From NCBI GenBank assembly GCA_964553325.1, contig CAZKKI010000005.1, forward strand, positions 1-40,504: a stretch of DNA of 40,504 bases. Direction: 5' to 3'. Source of the DNA: BMS3ABIN04 sp964553325 (GTDB taxonomy: Bacteria; Bacteroidota; Ignavibacteria; Ignavibacteriales; Melioribacteraceae). Within the stretch, counting starts at the first letter, position 1. Each line of letters opens with the position of its first letter. Position numbers and translations under genes: made by a program. Of this stretch, positions 33,611 through 40,504 are shown in pieces. Below the pieces are notes generated by a model. That model was not told the origin of the DNA, did no database searches, and saw only the letters and a program-made list of their open reading frames with translations.

Positions 33611-33685
33611 TGGGGCCTAGAGGACTCGAACCTCTGACCCCCTGCTTGTAAGGCAGGTGCTCTAAACCAACTGAGCTAAGGCCCC
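33611..33685 (-). tRNA. tRNA-Val (anticodon TAC)
   Basis: A 75-base cloverleaf: acceptor GGGGCCT/AGGCCCC, D-arm GCTC/GAGC, anticodon stem CCTGC/GCAGG around loop CTTACAA, T-arm AGAGG/CCTCT with TTCGAGT loop. The discriminator is A, and CCA is not encoded, so it must be added by CCA-transferase. Confidence 0.95.
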
Positions 33686-33838
33686 TAAATTTTCTTCAAA
33701 ATGTAAAATGAACTTAATATTGAGATTGTAAACTTAATTGAATATTTCCTTTTTTGCAAACGAATTTTACGCTTGAAATAACGATTTAGCATAAATACCG
33801 TAAACTTTAAGCTTCTTTTAAATTGAATTCATTCTGCG

Positions 33839-33911
33839 AGCGAGCGACGGGATTCGAACCCGCGACTTTCAGCTTGGGAAGCTGACACTCTACCAACTGA
33901 GTTACGCTCGC
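33839..33911 (-). tRNA. tRNA-Gly (anticodon CCC)
   Basis: A 73-base cloverleaf: acceptor GCGAGCG/CGCTCGC, D-arm ACTC/GAGT, anticodon stem TCAGC/GCTGA around loop TTCCCAA, T-arm with TTCGAAT loop. The discriminator is U, as usual for bacterial glycine tRNAs, and no CCA is encoded. It is 153 bases upstream of tRNA-Val on the same strand; the space between shows nothing else. Confidence 0.93.
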
Positions 33912-34023
33912 TTGTATACCTTTAAAATAAATTTTCCGATGTAAAAAATCAAAAATTATCAAGGTGATTTATTTCTTTGCGCAGGGTATATTTACATTTG
34001 TTTTGTATGAAATAAGTGAGTTC

Positions 34024-34755
34024 ATGGGAAAATCAAAAACAAAATCAAAATCTAATTCTAAAGGCAAGAAAAAACCGAAAAAAAATCAAAACAAGTATTT
34101 CGAATTATTGATTATTGCTGGCATCGTGTTTTTTACCATTCTATTTTGGAATACGATTATAATTTACCCCGTAAAACTTTTTGTTATTCTACTTCATGAA
34201 ATAAGTCATGCTTTTGCAGCATTTTTTACAGGAGGAAAAGTGGATGTAATAAAAATCAATTATTACTTGGGCGGAGTAACAATAACGGAAGGCGGGAACA
34301 GACTTCTTATTGCGTCCGCCGGGTACTTGGGAAGCCTTTTTTTCGGTTCGGCTCTTTTCGTCTCATCATATAATCAAAAATTAAGTAAATACATCTGCAC
34401 AACAGTTGCGGTTGTATTGTTAATTTTCACGGCTAATATTTTACAAGGTTCGGCTACAATTCTTTCCGCTTTGTTTTTTGCCGCTCTACTGTTTTTATCA
34501 CCAAGATATTTCAGCAAAACAGTGCATTCATATTTAATGAAAACAATAGGTTTAATCTCGGCACTTTACGTTTTAACGGATATTAAGGACGATATTTTAT
34601 TTGGTTCCGATCGTATAACTGACGCAAGATTATTGGAAAGCATCACGGGCGTACCTTCAATCGTGTTCGGTTTATTTTGGTTGGGAATTTCCGCTTCGGT
34701 CGTTTTTTTATTGATTCGCCACAGTTACGCCAAGGGAATAAAAATTTCGAAATGA
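34024..34755 (+). CDS. M50B-like membrane metalloprotease
   Basis: 243 residues from the ATG at 34024; a GTG at 33964 would add 20 hydrophobic residues. After a lysine-rich N-terminus (about residues 2-24) come several membrane helices. The zinc motif HEISH lies at residues 58-62 (His58, Glu59, His62) inside the second helix, followed by AFAAFFTGGKVDVI and SAGYLGS, as in the peptidase M50B-like family. Such enzymes cut membrane or near-membrane substrates. It stands alone on the plus strand between tRNA genes and a convergent transporter, so the substrate is unknown. Confidence 0.82.
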   Translation: MGKSKTKSKSNSKGKKKPKKNQNKYFELLIIAGIVFFTILFWNTIIIYPVKLFVILLHEISHAFAAFFTGGKVDVIKINYYLGGVTITEGGNRLLIASAGYLGSLFFGSALFVSSYNQKLSKYICTTVAVVLLIFTANILQGSATILSALFFAALLFLSPRYFSKTVHSYLMKTIGLISALYVLTDIKDDILFGSDRITDARLLESITGVPSIVFGLFWLGISASVVFLLIRHSYAKGIKISK

Positions 34756-34772
34756 TTTTAACCGGTTAATTT

Positions 34773-36086
34773 CTATTCTTTCGCGTCGGGATCTTTTACA
34801 TATTTGAGAATTATTAATCCGACAATGAAAAAAAATGCGATGGAAAGAATCGCATAACGTTGATTACCTGTAACGTAACTCACCAAGCCGAAAACAACAG
34901 GTCCCAACACAGCCGAACTTTTGCCGAATAACGAGTAGAAACCGAAGAACTCCGTTTTCTTTTCGAACGGGGTTAACTTGGACATCAAACTGCGACTTGT
35001 AGATTGAGTTGCGCCGATAACGGTACCGGCCAATAGCCCCACAACATAAAACGAGCTTTGTCTGAATCCTTCAACGGTAGTATCGAAAATATCACCGAGC
35101 GACTTTACCAATTCCCCGTTACCGCTTGTTAAGTAAGCAATTAGAATTGTGAACATCCAAATGTATAAAGTAATTGTAATTGTTTTTTTCTGTCCTAACG
35201 AATCTGAAATAATTCCGAATACGACCGCTCCCAATATTGCCGTTGTCTGAACAATTAAAAAGAAGAATATCAAATTCGTCATCGAGAAGTGCAAGGTGGT
35301 TTTGGCATAATTTCCGGCAAAGAAAATAACGGTGTTAACTCCTTCGATATAAAAAAAGAAGGCTAAAAGAAAAACAACCAAATTTTTATAATATTTTAAA
35401 TGTTTAATTGTTGAAATAACCCTGCCGAAACCTATTTTGAAATAAGACTCGCGTTTTTCTATTTTCTTCCGCGTATCATGAATAACAAAAAACAAAGGTG
35501 CCGCAAAAACAAAAAAGAAAGCGGCGGAAAGAGGGAATGTTTCTTTAATCAAATCGCGCTGTATAAAACTTACGGCAATCAATAAAATTACAAGCGAACC
35601 GAGATATCCCATTCCGAATCCGTATCCGCTTACCCTTCCGTAATTTTTCGGTTGAGTAAGTTCCGGCAGAATGGCATCGTAAAAAACTAGTCCGGCTTCA
35701 AATCCTATATTGGCAAGAACAAACAGAATCAGTGCATACAAAATATCACCCTCGTCGAGGAAATACATCATTGCGGTGGAGACAATACACACTAAAGTGA
35801 AAAATAAAAGGAACCTTTTCTTTCCGGAAGAGTAATCGGCTATTGCGCCTAGAACCGGTGAAATTAAAGCCGTTATAATCATCGATACGCTTATGCCCAA
35901 GCTCCACAACAAATCACCAATAGGTTTATTCGACGCAATTACTTCCTTAAAATAAACAGCGAAAATAAACGTTACTATAACAATTGAATAAGAAGTGTTG
36001 GCAAAATCGAAAAGCGTCCAAATAAAAATTTTGAACTTGCTCTCTTTTATTTCTTCATGAAGATTTTTTGTGGTAGGATTGCTCAA
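34773..36086 (-). CDS. MFS transporter, UMF1 / Atg22-like family
   Basis: 437 residues with about 12 membrane helices and the family opening KIFIWTLFDFANTSYSIVIVTFIFAVYF. Atg22 in yeast exports amino acids from the vacuole; bacterial members are uncharacterised. The start is TTG at 36086, preceded by AGAGGA, and the gene overlaps the end of nusB by 32 bases, so the two are translated together. A later start would lose part of the family's N-terminus. Confidence 0.88.
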   Translation of the reverse strand: MSNPTTKNLHEEIKESKFKIFIWTLFDFANTSYSIVIVTFIFAVYFKEVIASNKPIGDLLWSLGISVSMIITALISPVLGAIADYSSGKKRFLLFFTLVCIVSTAMMYFLDEGDILYALILFVLANIGFEAGLVFYDAILPELTQPKNYGRVSGYGFGMGYLGSLVILLIAVSFIQRDLIKETFPLSAAFFFVFAAPLFFVIHDTRKKIEKRESYFKIGFGRVISTIKHLKYYKNLVVFLLAFFFYIEGVNTVIFFAGNYAKTTLHFSMTNLIFFFLIVQTTAILGAVVFGIISDSLGQKKTITITLYIWMFTILIAYLTSGNGELVKSLGDIFDTTVEGFRQSSFYVVGLLAGTVIGATQSTSRSLMSKLTPFEKKTEFFGFYSLFGKSSAVLGPVVFGLVSYVTGNQRYAILSIAFFFIVGLIILKYVKDPDAKE

Positions 36087-36537
36087 TCAGTCCTCTACCC
36101 GATTTTTTTAATTTATTGGATTTTTTCAGATCATTAAGGATTGCATCCAAAATACCGTTGATAAATTTACCGCTTTTTGCCGTGCTGTATTCCTTTGCTA
36201 TTTCGATCATTTCATTCATCGTAACCTTTGGAGGAATCTCCGGGAAAAACAACATTTCCGCTACACCCAATCTTAAAAGCAATCTGTCTATTAAAGCAAT
36301 ACGTTCCAATTCCCAATTCGAAAGTTTTTTAACAATCAGTTCTTCCAATTCTGTGCGGTTTTCAATTACTTTGTTAACCAAATTCAAACTAAAATCCCTA
36401 TCGACAAAACTAACATCGGCAAGTACTTGTTTTATCGTTTCGTCAAGATTTTCGCCGTTCAATTCGTTGCCGTACAATATTTGCAAGGCTTTTTCGCGTA
36501 AAATTCTTCTTTTGGATTTTCTCGGTGGTTCGAACAT
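36055..36537 (-). CDS. nusB: transcription antitermination factor NusB
   Basis: 160 residues, all helical. The family patterns RRILREKALQILYGNELNG near the N-terminus and ALIDRLLLRLGVAEMLFFPEIPPKVTMNEMIEIAKEYSTAKSGKFINGILDAI near the C-terminus are intact. It binds boxA RNA with NusE (S10) in rRNA antitermination. ATG at 36537, with a weak purine-rich upstream, 20 bases after the dehydrogenase gene. Confidence 0.93.
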   Translation of the reverse strand: MFEPPRKSKRRILREKALQILYGNELNGENLDETIKQVLADVSFVDRDFSLNLVNKVIENRTELEELIVKKLSNWELERIALIDRLLLRLGVAEMLFFPEIPPKVTMNEMIEIAKEYSTAKSGKFINGILDAILNDLKKSNKLKKSGRGLIEQSYHKKSS

Positions 36538-36557
36538 GTTTTGTTTAATCTTTAATT

Positions 36558-37634
36558 TTATTTTCCGGATGAATAAATCGTTCTGATTCTTCCAATTTTA
36601 TTTAATCTTTCTTCGGCAAGCATATCCGAAGCTTTGTTTGTCGGAATATTTTCCGATTGCGAAGTTTTGAGTACGTTCATAATTACATCGTAAATTCCCT
36701 CGGCACGTTTTAATGCCCTGTCTTGCCTGTAACCTTCAAGTTCGTTCGCAACGTTAATTAATCCGCCCGCATTAATTACATAATCGGGTGCGTATAAAAT
36801 TCCTCTGTCCATTAACATTTTACCGTGTTTTTCCTCGTCTTCCAGTTGATTGTTTGCCGCACCGGCAACAATTTCGAATTTTAATTTGGGAATTGTTTCG
36901 TCGTTCAGAATTCCTCCAAGCGCGCTCGGTGAAAAAATATCGCCCTCAAAATCATAAACCTCCGAAGCATGTAAAACATTTGCGCGGAGCGAACGAGCAA
37001 GTTTCTCCGCTTTGTCGGGAATGATATCGGCAATATAAACTTCTGCATTTTCATTATGCAAATGCTCACACAAATAACGTGCAACGTGTCCCGCACCTTG
37101 CACGACAATTTTCTTTTTTTCGAGCGAATCGTTTCCCCAACGAACTTTAGCGCATGCTTTCATTCCGAGATACACACCGTAAGCGGAAACCGGAGCCGGA
37201 TCGCCGGAACCGCCGAGCGCACGGGATATCCCGGTTACATGTTTTGTTTCCATCCTTACAAATTCCATATCTTTAACGTTCGTACCCAAATCCTCGGCGG
37301 TAATGTATCTACCGCCAAGACCGTCAACAAATTTTCCGAAAGTTCTGAACAGCAATTCGCTTTTGTCATGTTCCGAATCACCGATAATTACAGCTTGACC
37401 GCCACCAAGATTTAAACCCGAAACCGCTGCTTTGTATGTCATTCCCCGCGAAAGCCTTAACACGTCTTTTAACGCTTCTTCAACGGTCTCGTAATTCCAC
37501 ATTCTTGTTCCGCCAATAGCCGGACCGAGAGTTGTATCGTGAATGGCTATTATTGCACGCAATCCCGCTTCTTTATTCGAACAGTAAATTACTTGTTCGT
37601 GCCCGAATTTTTCAAGTAGTTCAAAATCTTTCAT
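36558..37634 (-). CDS. leucine/valine dehydrogenase-like protein, catalytic Lys80 replaced by Gln
   Basis: 358 residues of the Glu/Leu/Phe/Val dehydrogenase family; the length and the N-terminus (FGHEQVIYC, GPAIGGTRMW) match leucine dehydrogenase. This enzyme reversibly deaminates branched-chain amino acids with NAD. Lys68 in MTYKAA, which binds the substrate carboxyl, is kept, but residue 80 is Gln (GLNLGGGQAVI, codon CAA at 37397-37395) where Bacillus leucine dehydrogenase has the catalytic Lys80. The NAD fold is complete (VVQGAGHVARYL). The reading frame is undamaged, so the protein is made but activity is doubtful. ATG with GGGGA upstream. Confidence 0.9.
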   Translation of the reverse strand: MKDFELLEKFGHEQVIYCSNKEAGLRAIIAIHDTTLGPAIGGTRMWNYETVEEALKDVLRLSRGMTYKAAVSGLNLGGGQAVIIGDSEHDKSELLFRTFGKFVDGLGGRYITAEDLGTNVKDMEFVRMETKHVTGISRALGGSGDPAPVSAYGVYLGMKACAKVRWGNDSLEKKKIVVQGAGHVARYLCEHLHNENAEVYIADIIPDKAEKLARSLRANVLHASEVYDFEGDIFSPSALGGILNDETIPKLKFEIVAGAANNQLEDEEKHGKMLMDRGILYAPDYVINAGGLINVANELEGYRQDRALKRAEGIYDVIMNVLKTSQSENIPTNKASDMLAEERLNKIGRIRTIYSSGK

Positions 37635-37662
37635 TTCTATTTCCCCGATGGATTAAAATTAA

Positions 37663-38706
37663 TTAAACGGCAAAAAGCCAAAAAATTAAAACTCCTATGC
37701 TGTCCCGAAATCTATACAAAAATAATTCTTTCCAATTTAATTCATAATCGGATGAAATTCCATATGCATTTGTATTAAAAAAATCGCACATTTCCAAAAC
37801 CCTGCGCAAATGAAATTTATCGGAGATTATCAAAATGTTATTCATCCCTTTTTTCTCAACCAGATCACGTTTGATAAATTGCACTTGCTCGGACGTTGTT
37901 GAAGTCTCTTCTTCAATAAACACAAGACTTTTATCGATATTATATTTCTCTATCAAATAATTAAAAGCAGCTTTTGCTTCGCTAATCTCGCCGGGTGCGT
38001 TTCCTCCCGTAACTTGAATTTTTTTTACAATTCCCTTTTTCAACAATTCGAATGCTTTTTCTATTCTTCCGCGGAAAATCGGACTTGGTTTATCTTTTTG
38101 CCACACCGCGGCGCCTAAAATTACTGCTACGTCGTATTTTTCATTTTCCAGTTTATCCGGATTCAACGGCGAATAATACAAGTTGTTTATATATGTCAAA
38201 ATAATAAACGAAACAACTAAAATAACGGTATTCCTAAAAGCTTTGAGGTATAAAGAAACTTTCGTACCCAGCAACATCTGCCAAATTAAAAAGATAATGT
38301 AAATCCGGATTATCTGACTTACCGTTAACATCGAAACAATAAAAATCTTTTTGAAAGGATAACCGAATAAATAGCTTATGGGAAATGGAGGATTGATCAA
38401 CGCTATAAAAAACGTAGTTAAATCGATAATTAAGTATAATCCGGACAAGTACAAAATTATTTGAATAAACGAGGAAGGAATATTTTTTTTAAGCGAAATG
38501 AAAAGAAACGGCAAAACCAACACTGCGGTAAGAAATAAATTTAACTTATTGCCGAATTTATTGAGACTGAATTCGGAAATCCCGATATTATTATAAGCGT
38601 ATTTAAATATGTATATAAAAATCAAATCGATAATCGATATCGAAATAATAACAATCAAATTTTTATGAGAACGAAAAATCTTTGTTAATAATTCTTTTAA
38701 TAACAT
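37663..38706 (-). CDS. DUF218 (YdcF/SanA-like) membrane protein
   Basis: 347 residues. Five or six membrane helices in the first ~170 residues are followed by a DUF218 domain with VILGAAV (about 198), SPIFRGRIEKAFELLKKG, VTGGNAPGE and TSEQVQ...IISDKFHLRR. SanA and ElyC in this family act in envelope integrity and lipid-carrier metabolism. Its start overlaps the ABC ATPase end by 10 bases. Function here is not established. Confidence 0.85.
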   Translation of the reverse strand: MLLKELLTKIFRSHKNLIVIISISIIDLIFIYIFKYAYNNIGISEFSLNKFGNKLNLFLTAVLVLPFLFISLKKNIPSSFIQIILYLSGLYLIIDLTTFFIALINPPFPISYLFGYPFKKIFIVSMLTVSQIIRIYIIFLIWQMLLGTKVSLYLKAFRNTVILVVSFIILTYINNLYYSPLNPDKLENEKYDVAVILGAAVWQKDKPSPIFRGRIEKAFELLKKGIVKKIQVTGGNAPGEISEAKAAFNYLIEKYNIDKSLVFIEEETSTTSEQVQFIKRDLVEKKGMNNILIISDKFHLRRVLEMCDFFNTNAYGISSDYELNWKELFLYRFRDSIGVLIFWLFAV

Positions 38707-39497
38707 TTTATTTGAATATTTAAGTTTTCCGTATTATCGTGTTTGTCCAAAGTTACTTTCGATTCCACTTCGAACACAGAAGATATATTTTGTTCCGTTA
38801 GTACGTCCAAAACATCACCGTCTTTAATGATTTTTCCGTGCTTCATTAATACGGCACGACTGCTGAAATTACCCGCCAGATTTAAATCGTGCGAAACGAT
38901 TAAAATCGTAATCCCCTGTTCCGAATTTAATTTTTGCAAAAGATTAAATACCGCAACCTGATGCTTCAAATCGAGATGCGCAGTAGGTTCATCGAGTAAA
39001 ATAATTTCTGTTCTCTGTGCCAAAGCCCTTGCAATATAAGCCCTTTGAGCTTCACCGCCGGATACTTCGTTAATTCCCTTATTCCGCAAATGGTAAATTC
39101 CGACCGTTTTCAACGCATCAATAACGATTTCGTGATCTTCTTTTTTTTCAAATCCCGCAAAACCTAAATAAGGAGTTCTGCCGCTCATCACAACTTCATA
39201 AACCGAAAAAGGATAAACCGACGACGAGAGCGTAGGAACAAACCCGATTTGTTTTGCCAGACTTTTGTGGGAATATTCGCGCAAATCTTTGTTATTCAAA
39301 AAAACTTGACCTTCGTCGGGCAAAACCGAACCGGAAATTATTTTCAACAAAGTTGATTTTCCCGAACCGTTCGGTCCGAATACGGAAACAATTTCACCCT
39401 TGTTTATCGACAAATTAAGCTTCCCCAGAGTAAAATTCCCGTTTTTATTTCCCTTGTACGAAAATTTTATATTTTGCAATTCAATCAGATTCATCAT
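38697..39497 (-). CDS. FecE/BtuD-type ABC transporter ATP-binding protein
   Basis: 266 residues. Walker A GPNGSGKST at 41-49, signature VSGGEAQ near 145-151, Walker B ILLDEPTAHLD near 166-176 and the switch His in SHDLNLA are all present. The domain resembles the ATPases of iron-siderophore, haem and B12 importers. The usual Q-loop glutamine after the strand IGFVP is Thr89. No permease or binding protein is adjacent; a TonB gene stands upstream, consistent with TonB-dependent uptake. Two ATG codons open the frame; the first is listed. Confidence 0.9.
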   Translation of the reverse strand: MMNLIELQNIKFSYKGNKNGNFTLGKLNLSINKGEIVSVFGPNGSGKSTLLKIISGSVLPDEGQVFLNNKDLREYSHKSLAKQIGFVPTLSSSVYPFSVYEVVMSGRTPYLGFAGFEKKEDHEIVIDALKTVGIYHLRNKGINEVSGGEAQRAYIARALAQRTEIILLDEPTAHLDLKHQVAVFNLLQKLNSEQGITILIVSHDLNLAGNFSSRAVLMKHGKIIKDGDVLDVLTEQNISSVFEVESKVTLDKHDNTENLNIQIKCY

Positions 39498-39576
39498 CGG
39501 ATATTTTTAATCAAGCGGAATTTATTAATTCAAATTTAACCAAAAAGATTTTAATAATTTTTTTTTATTCGGTAAA

Positions 39577-39601
39577 AGCAAAAACGCCTCGTAAGAGGCG
39601 T
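39577..39601 (-). terminator. terminator after tonB
   Basis: A perfect 7-bp stem ACGCCTC/GAGGCGT (39584-39590 with 39595-39601) and 4-base loop, followed on the minus strand by TTTTGCTTTT. It separates tonB from the ABC ATPase gene. Confidence 0.85.
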
Positions 39602-39608
39602 ATTGAGT

Positions 39609-40256
39609 TTACTTTAGTCTAAAGTAAATCGGAAGCCCGAGTTGCACTTTAACGGGTCTGCCCCGCTGTTTACCCGGTTTGAACTTTGTAGCCATAACCG
39701 CTTTTACCGCGGCTTCATCGCAGCCGCCACCAATACCTTTTGTTACCTCCGCTTTAATTACATTGCCTTGTTCGTCTATTATCGCAGAAACAAAAACTTT
39801 TCCTTGTATTCCCGCTCTAACCGCAAATTCGGGATAAACTATTTTTTCTTGAATTGCTGCCAGTCCGCCAATCGGCTCGGGTAATTCTTCCACTACCGTA
39901 AAGATTTTACTGTAATCTTCCGTTTCGTCAGGCGGTAGTGGTGGCGGAGGAGGTGTTTCGTTAATGTATAATTCCGTCGGTTCAATACCAACGTCGGGCA
40001 GCAAGTCATCCGACGGAGCTTCAACCGGAATAGGCGGTTTAGGCGGTGGAGGTGGCGGTGATTCGATTTTCGTATTAAGAACATCTTCGATTGTAATTAG
40101 CTCTTGCACGACGGGTATTGCAGAATGTTCTTTTTGAAACGCAGGAAAATATCTGAACGAAAAAATAATGATGAGAAGGGAAAGGATTAAACCCGTTTCA
40201 AAAGTTCTAAAATATTTTTTCTTCAAATCCGTTTTGGGATTTTTACGTAACGCCAT
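39609..40256 (-). CDS. TonB energy-transducing protein
   Basis: 215 residues from the ATG at 40256, chosen for the AAGGAGG five bases before it. One membrane helix (about 20-38) is followed by two proline-rich stretches (PPPPPPKPPIP and PPPPPLPP) and a C-terminal TonB domain (FAVRAGIQGKVFVSAIIDEQGNV ... AVKAVMATKFKPGKQRGRPVKVQLGLPIYF). It couples the proton gradient to outer-membrane receptors. Neither exbB/exbD nor a receptor gene is in the window. In Bacteroidota this class is often labelled 'energy transducer TonB'. Confidence 0.9.
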   Translation of the reverse strand: MALRKNPKTDLKKKYFRTFETGLILSLLIIIFSFRYFPAFQKEHSAIPVVQELITIEDVLNTKIESPPPPPPKPPIPVEAPSDDLLPDVGIEPTELYINETPPPPPLPPDETEDYSKIFTVVEELPEPIGGLAAIQEKIVYPEFAVRAGIQGKVFVSAIIDEQGNVIKAEVTKGIGGGCDEAAVKAVMATKFKPGKQRGRPVKVQLGLPIYFRLK

Positions 40257-40473
40257 ATTGCCTCCTTTATTAAGTGAATTAACGTAATAAATTAGAGAGG
40301 AAGACAATTAATTAATCATACAATATTTTAACTTTTATGTTCCAGTATAATTAAAAAATTAATAGTTCATACTTCAATCGAAGAAAATTATAAGGTTTGC
40401 AAATTGTTGGGAAAATTTCGAGGGTCATTAACGGACAGTTTTAATTAGAATCCATTCACGTTAACGAAAGGAC
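40257..40473. other. tonB upstream region, no gene seen
   Basis: 217 AT-rich bases before tonB. They should hold its promoter, but none of the TTG/TATA-like matches has acceptable spacing. Only the Shine-Dalgarno of tonB (AAGGAGG at 40268-40262) is clear. Confidence 0.5.
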
Positions 40474-40499
40474 AAAAAAAGCGCCTCGGTTGAGGCGCT
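40474..40499 (-). terminator. terminator of a gene beyond the right edge
   Basis: A perfect 8-bp stem AGCGCCTC/GAGGCGCT (40480-40487 with 40492-40499) around GGTT, followed on the minus strand by seven Ts. It implies a minus-strand gene ending just outside the window. Confidence 0.85.
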
Positions 40500-40504
40500 A
40501 AAAA

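Noticed and set aside
34758..34769. Perfect palindrome TTAACCGGTTAA between the convergent protease and transporter genes
   Set aside because: Twelve bases with no loop and no T-run; too short for a terminator and no second copy seen, so no function is claimed.
1..40504. CRISPR array, insertion sequence, integrase or prophage
   Set aside because: No regularly spaced repeats, transposase or phage genes were seen on either strand.

Overview
The window looks like chromosomal DNA of a moderately AT-rich, Gram-negative bacterium on the Bacteroidota/Chlorobiota/Ignavibacteriota side of the tree, most likely Ignavibacteriota (inference from gene content, not a database match). Pointers are a complete alternative complex III (ACIII) cluster, a glgA / DUF4270-like lipoprotein / outer-membrane barrel neighbourhood, a leucine-dehydrogenase-type enzyme, an SLBB protein next to a fused Wzz/tyrosine-kinase protein, and a promoter-like sequence resembling the Bacteroidetes TTG/TAnnTTTG type. 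Starts are often TTG or GTG with a good Shine-Dalgarno.

Layout. 1-8792 (minus): a respiratory operon read actA, a 51-residue Tat-signal-like protein, actB, actC, a fused actD-actE, actF, a membrane monohaem cytochrome c, and the start of a SCO copper chaperone cut by the window edge. This is quinol:cytochrome c oxidoreductase and probably leads into haem-copper oxidase genes outside the window. 8984-12423 (minus): a MORN-type protein, long-chain polyprenyl diphosphate synthase (quinone side chain), tatC and glyA. TatC and the quinone enzyme serve the same respiratory chain, since ActB carries a twin-arginine signal. 12464-18367 (minus): glgA, a GmhB-like phosphatase, a DUF4270-like lipoprotein, an outer-membrane barrel and a periplasmic TPR protein, closed by a terminator. 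18516-21578 (plus): hutI, a degenerate cyclodeaminase-like protein and a NamZ/DUF1343 muramidase, tightly coupled. 21755-22208 (plus): a small transcription unit with promoter, two very small membrane proteins and a terminator. 22217-26610 (minus): a sodium:solute symporter, then an SLBB protein and a Wzc-type kinase. 26611-27018: AT-rich, no gene. 27019-33269 (minus): tetR-tolC-MFP-RND efflux operon. 33461-33911: two tRNA genes (Val-TAC, Gly-CCC), a terminator and a tRNA-like relic. 34024-34755 (plus): M50B-like membrane protease. 34773-40256 (minus): leucine dehydrogenase-like enzyme, nusB, an Atg22/UMF1 transporter, a FecE-type ABC ATPase, a DUF218 membrane protein and a TonB.

No CRISPR array, insertion sequence, integrase or phage gene was seen. 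The points most worth a second look are the small Tat-like protein inside the act operon, the ActD-ActE fusion with an added membrane segment, a leucine dehydrogenase with glutamine in place of the catalytic lysine 80, a tRNA-derived chimeric relic, a cyclodeaminase homologue that appears to have lost its active site, and two unrecognised micro-proteins with their own transcription signals.
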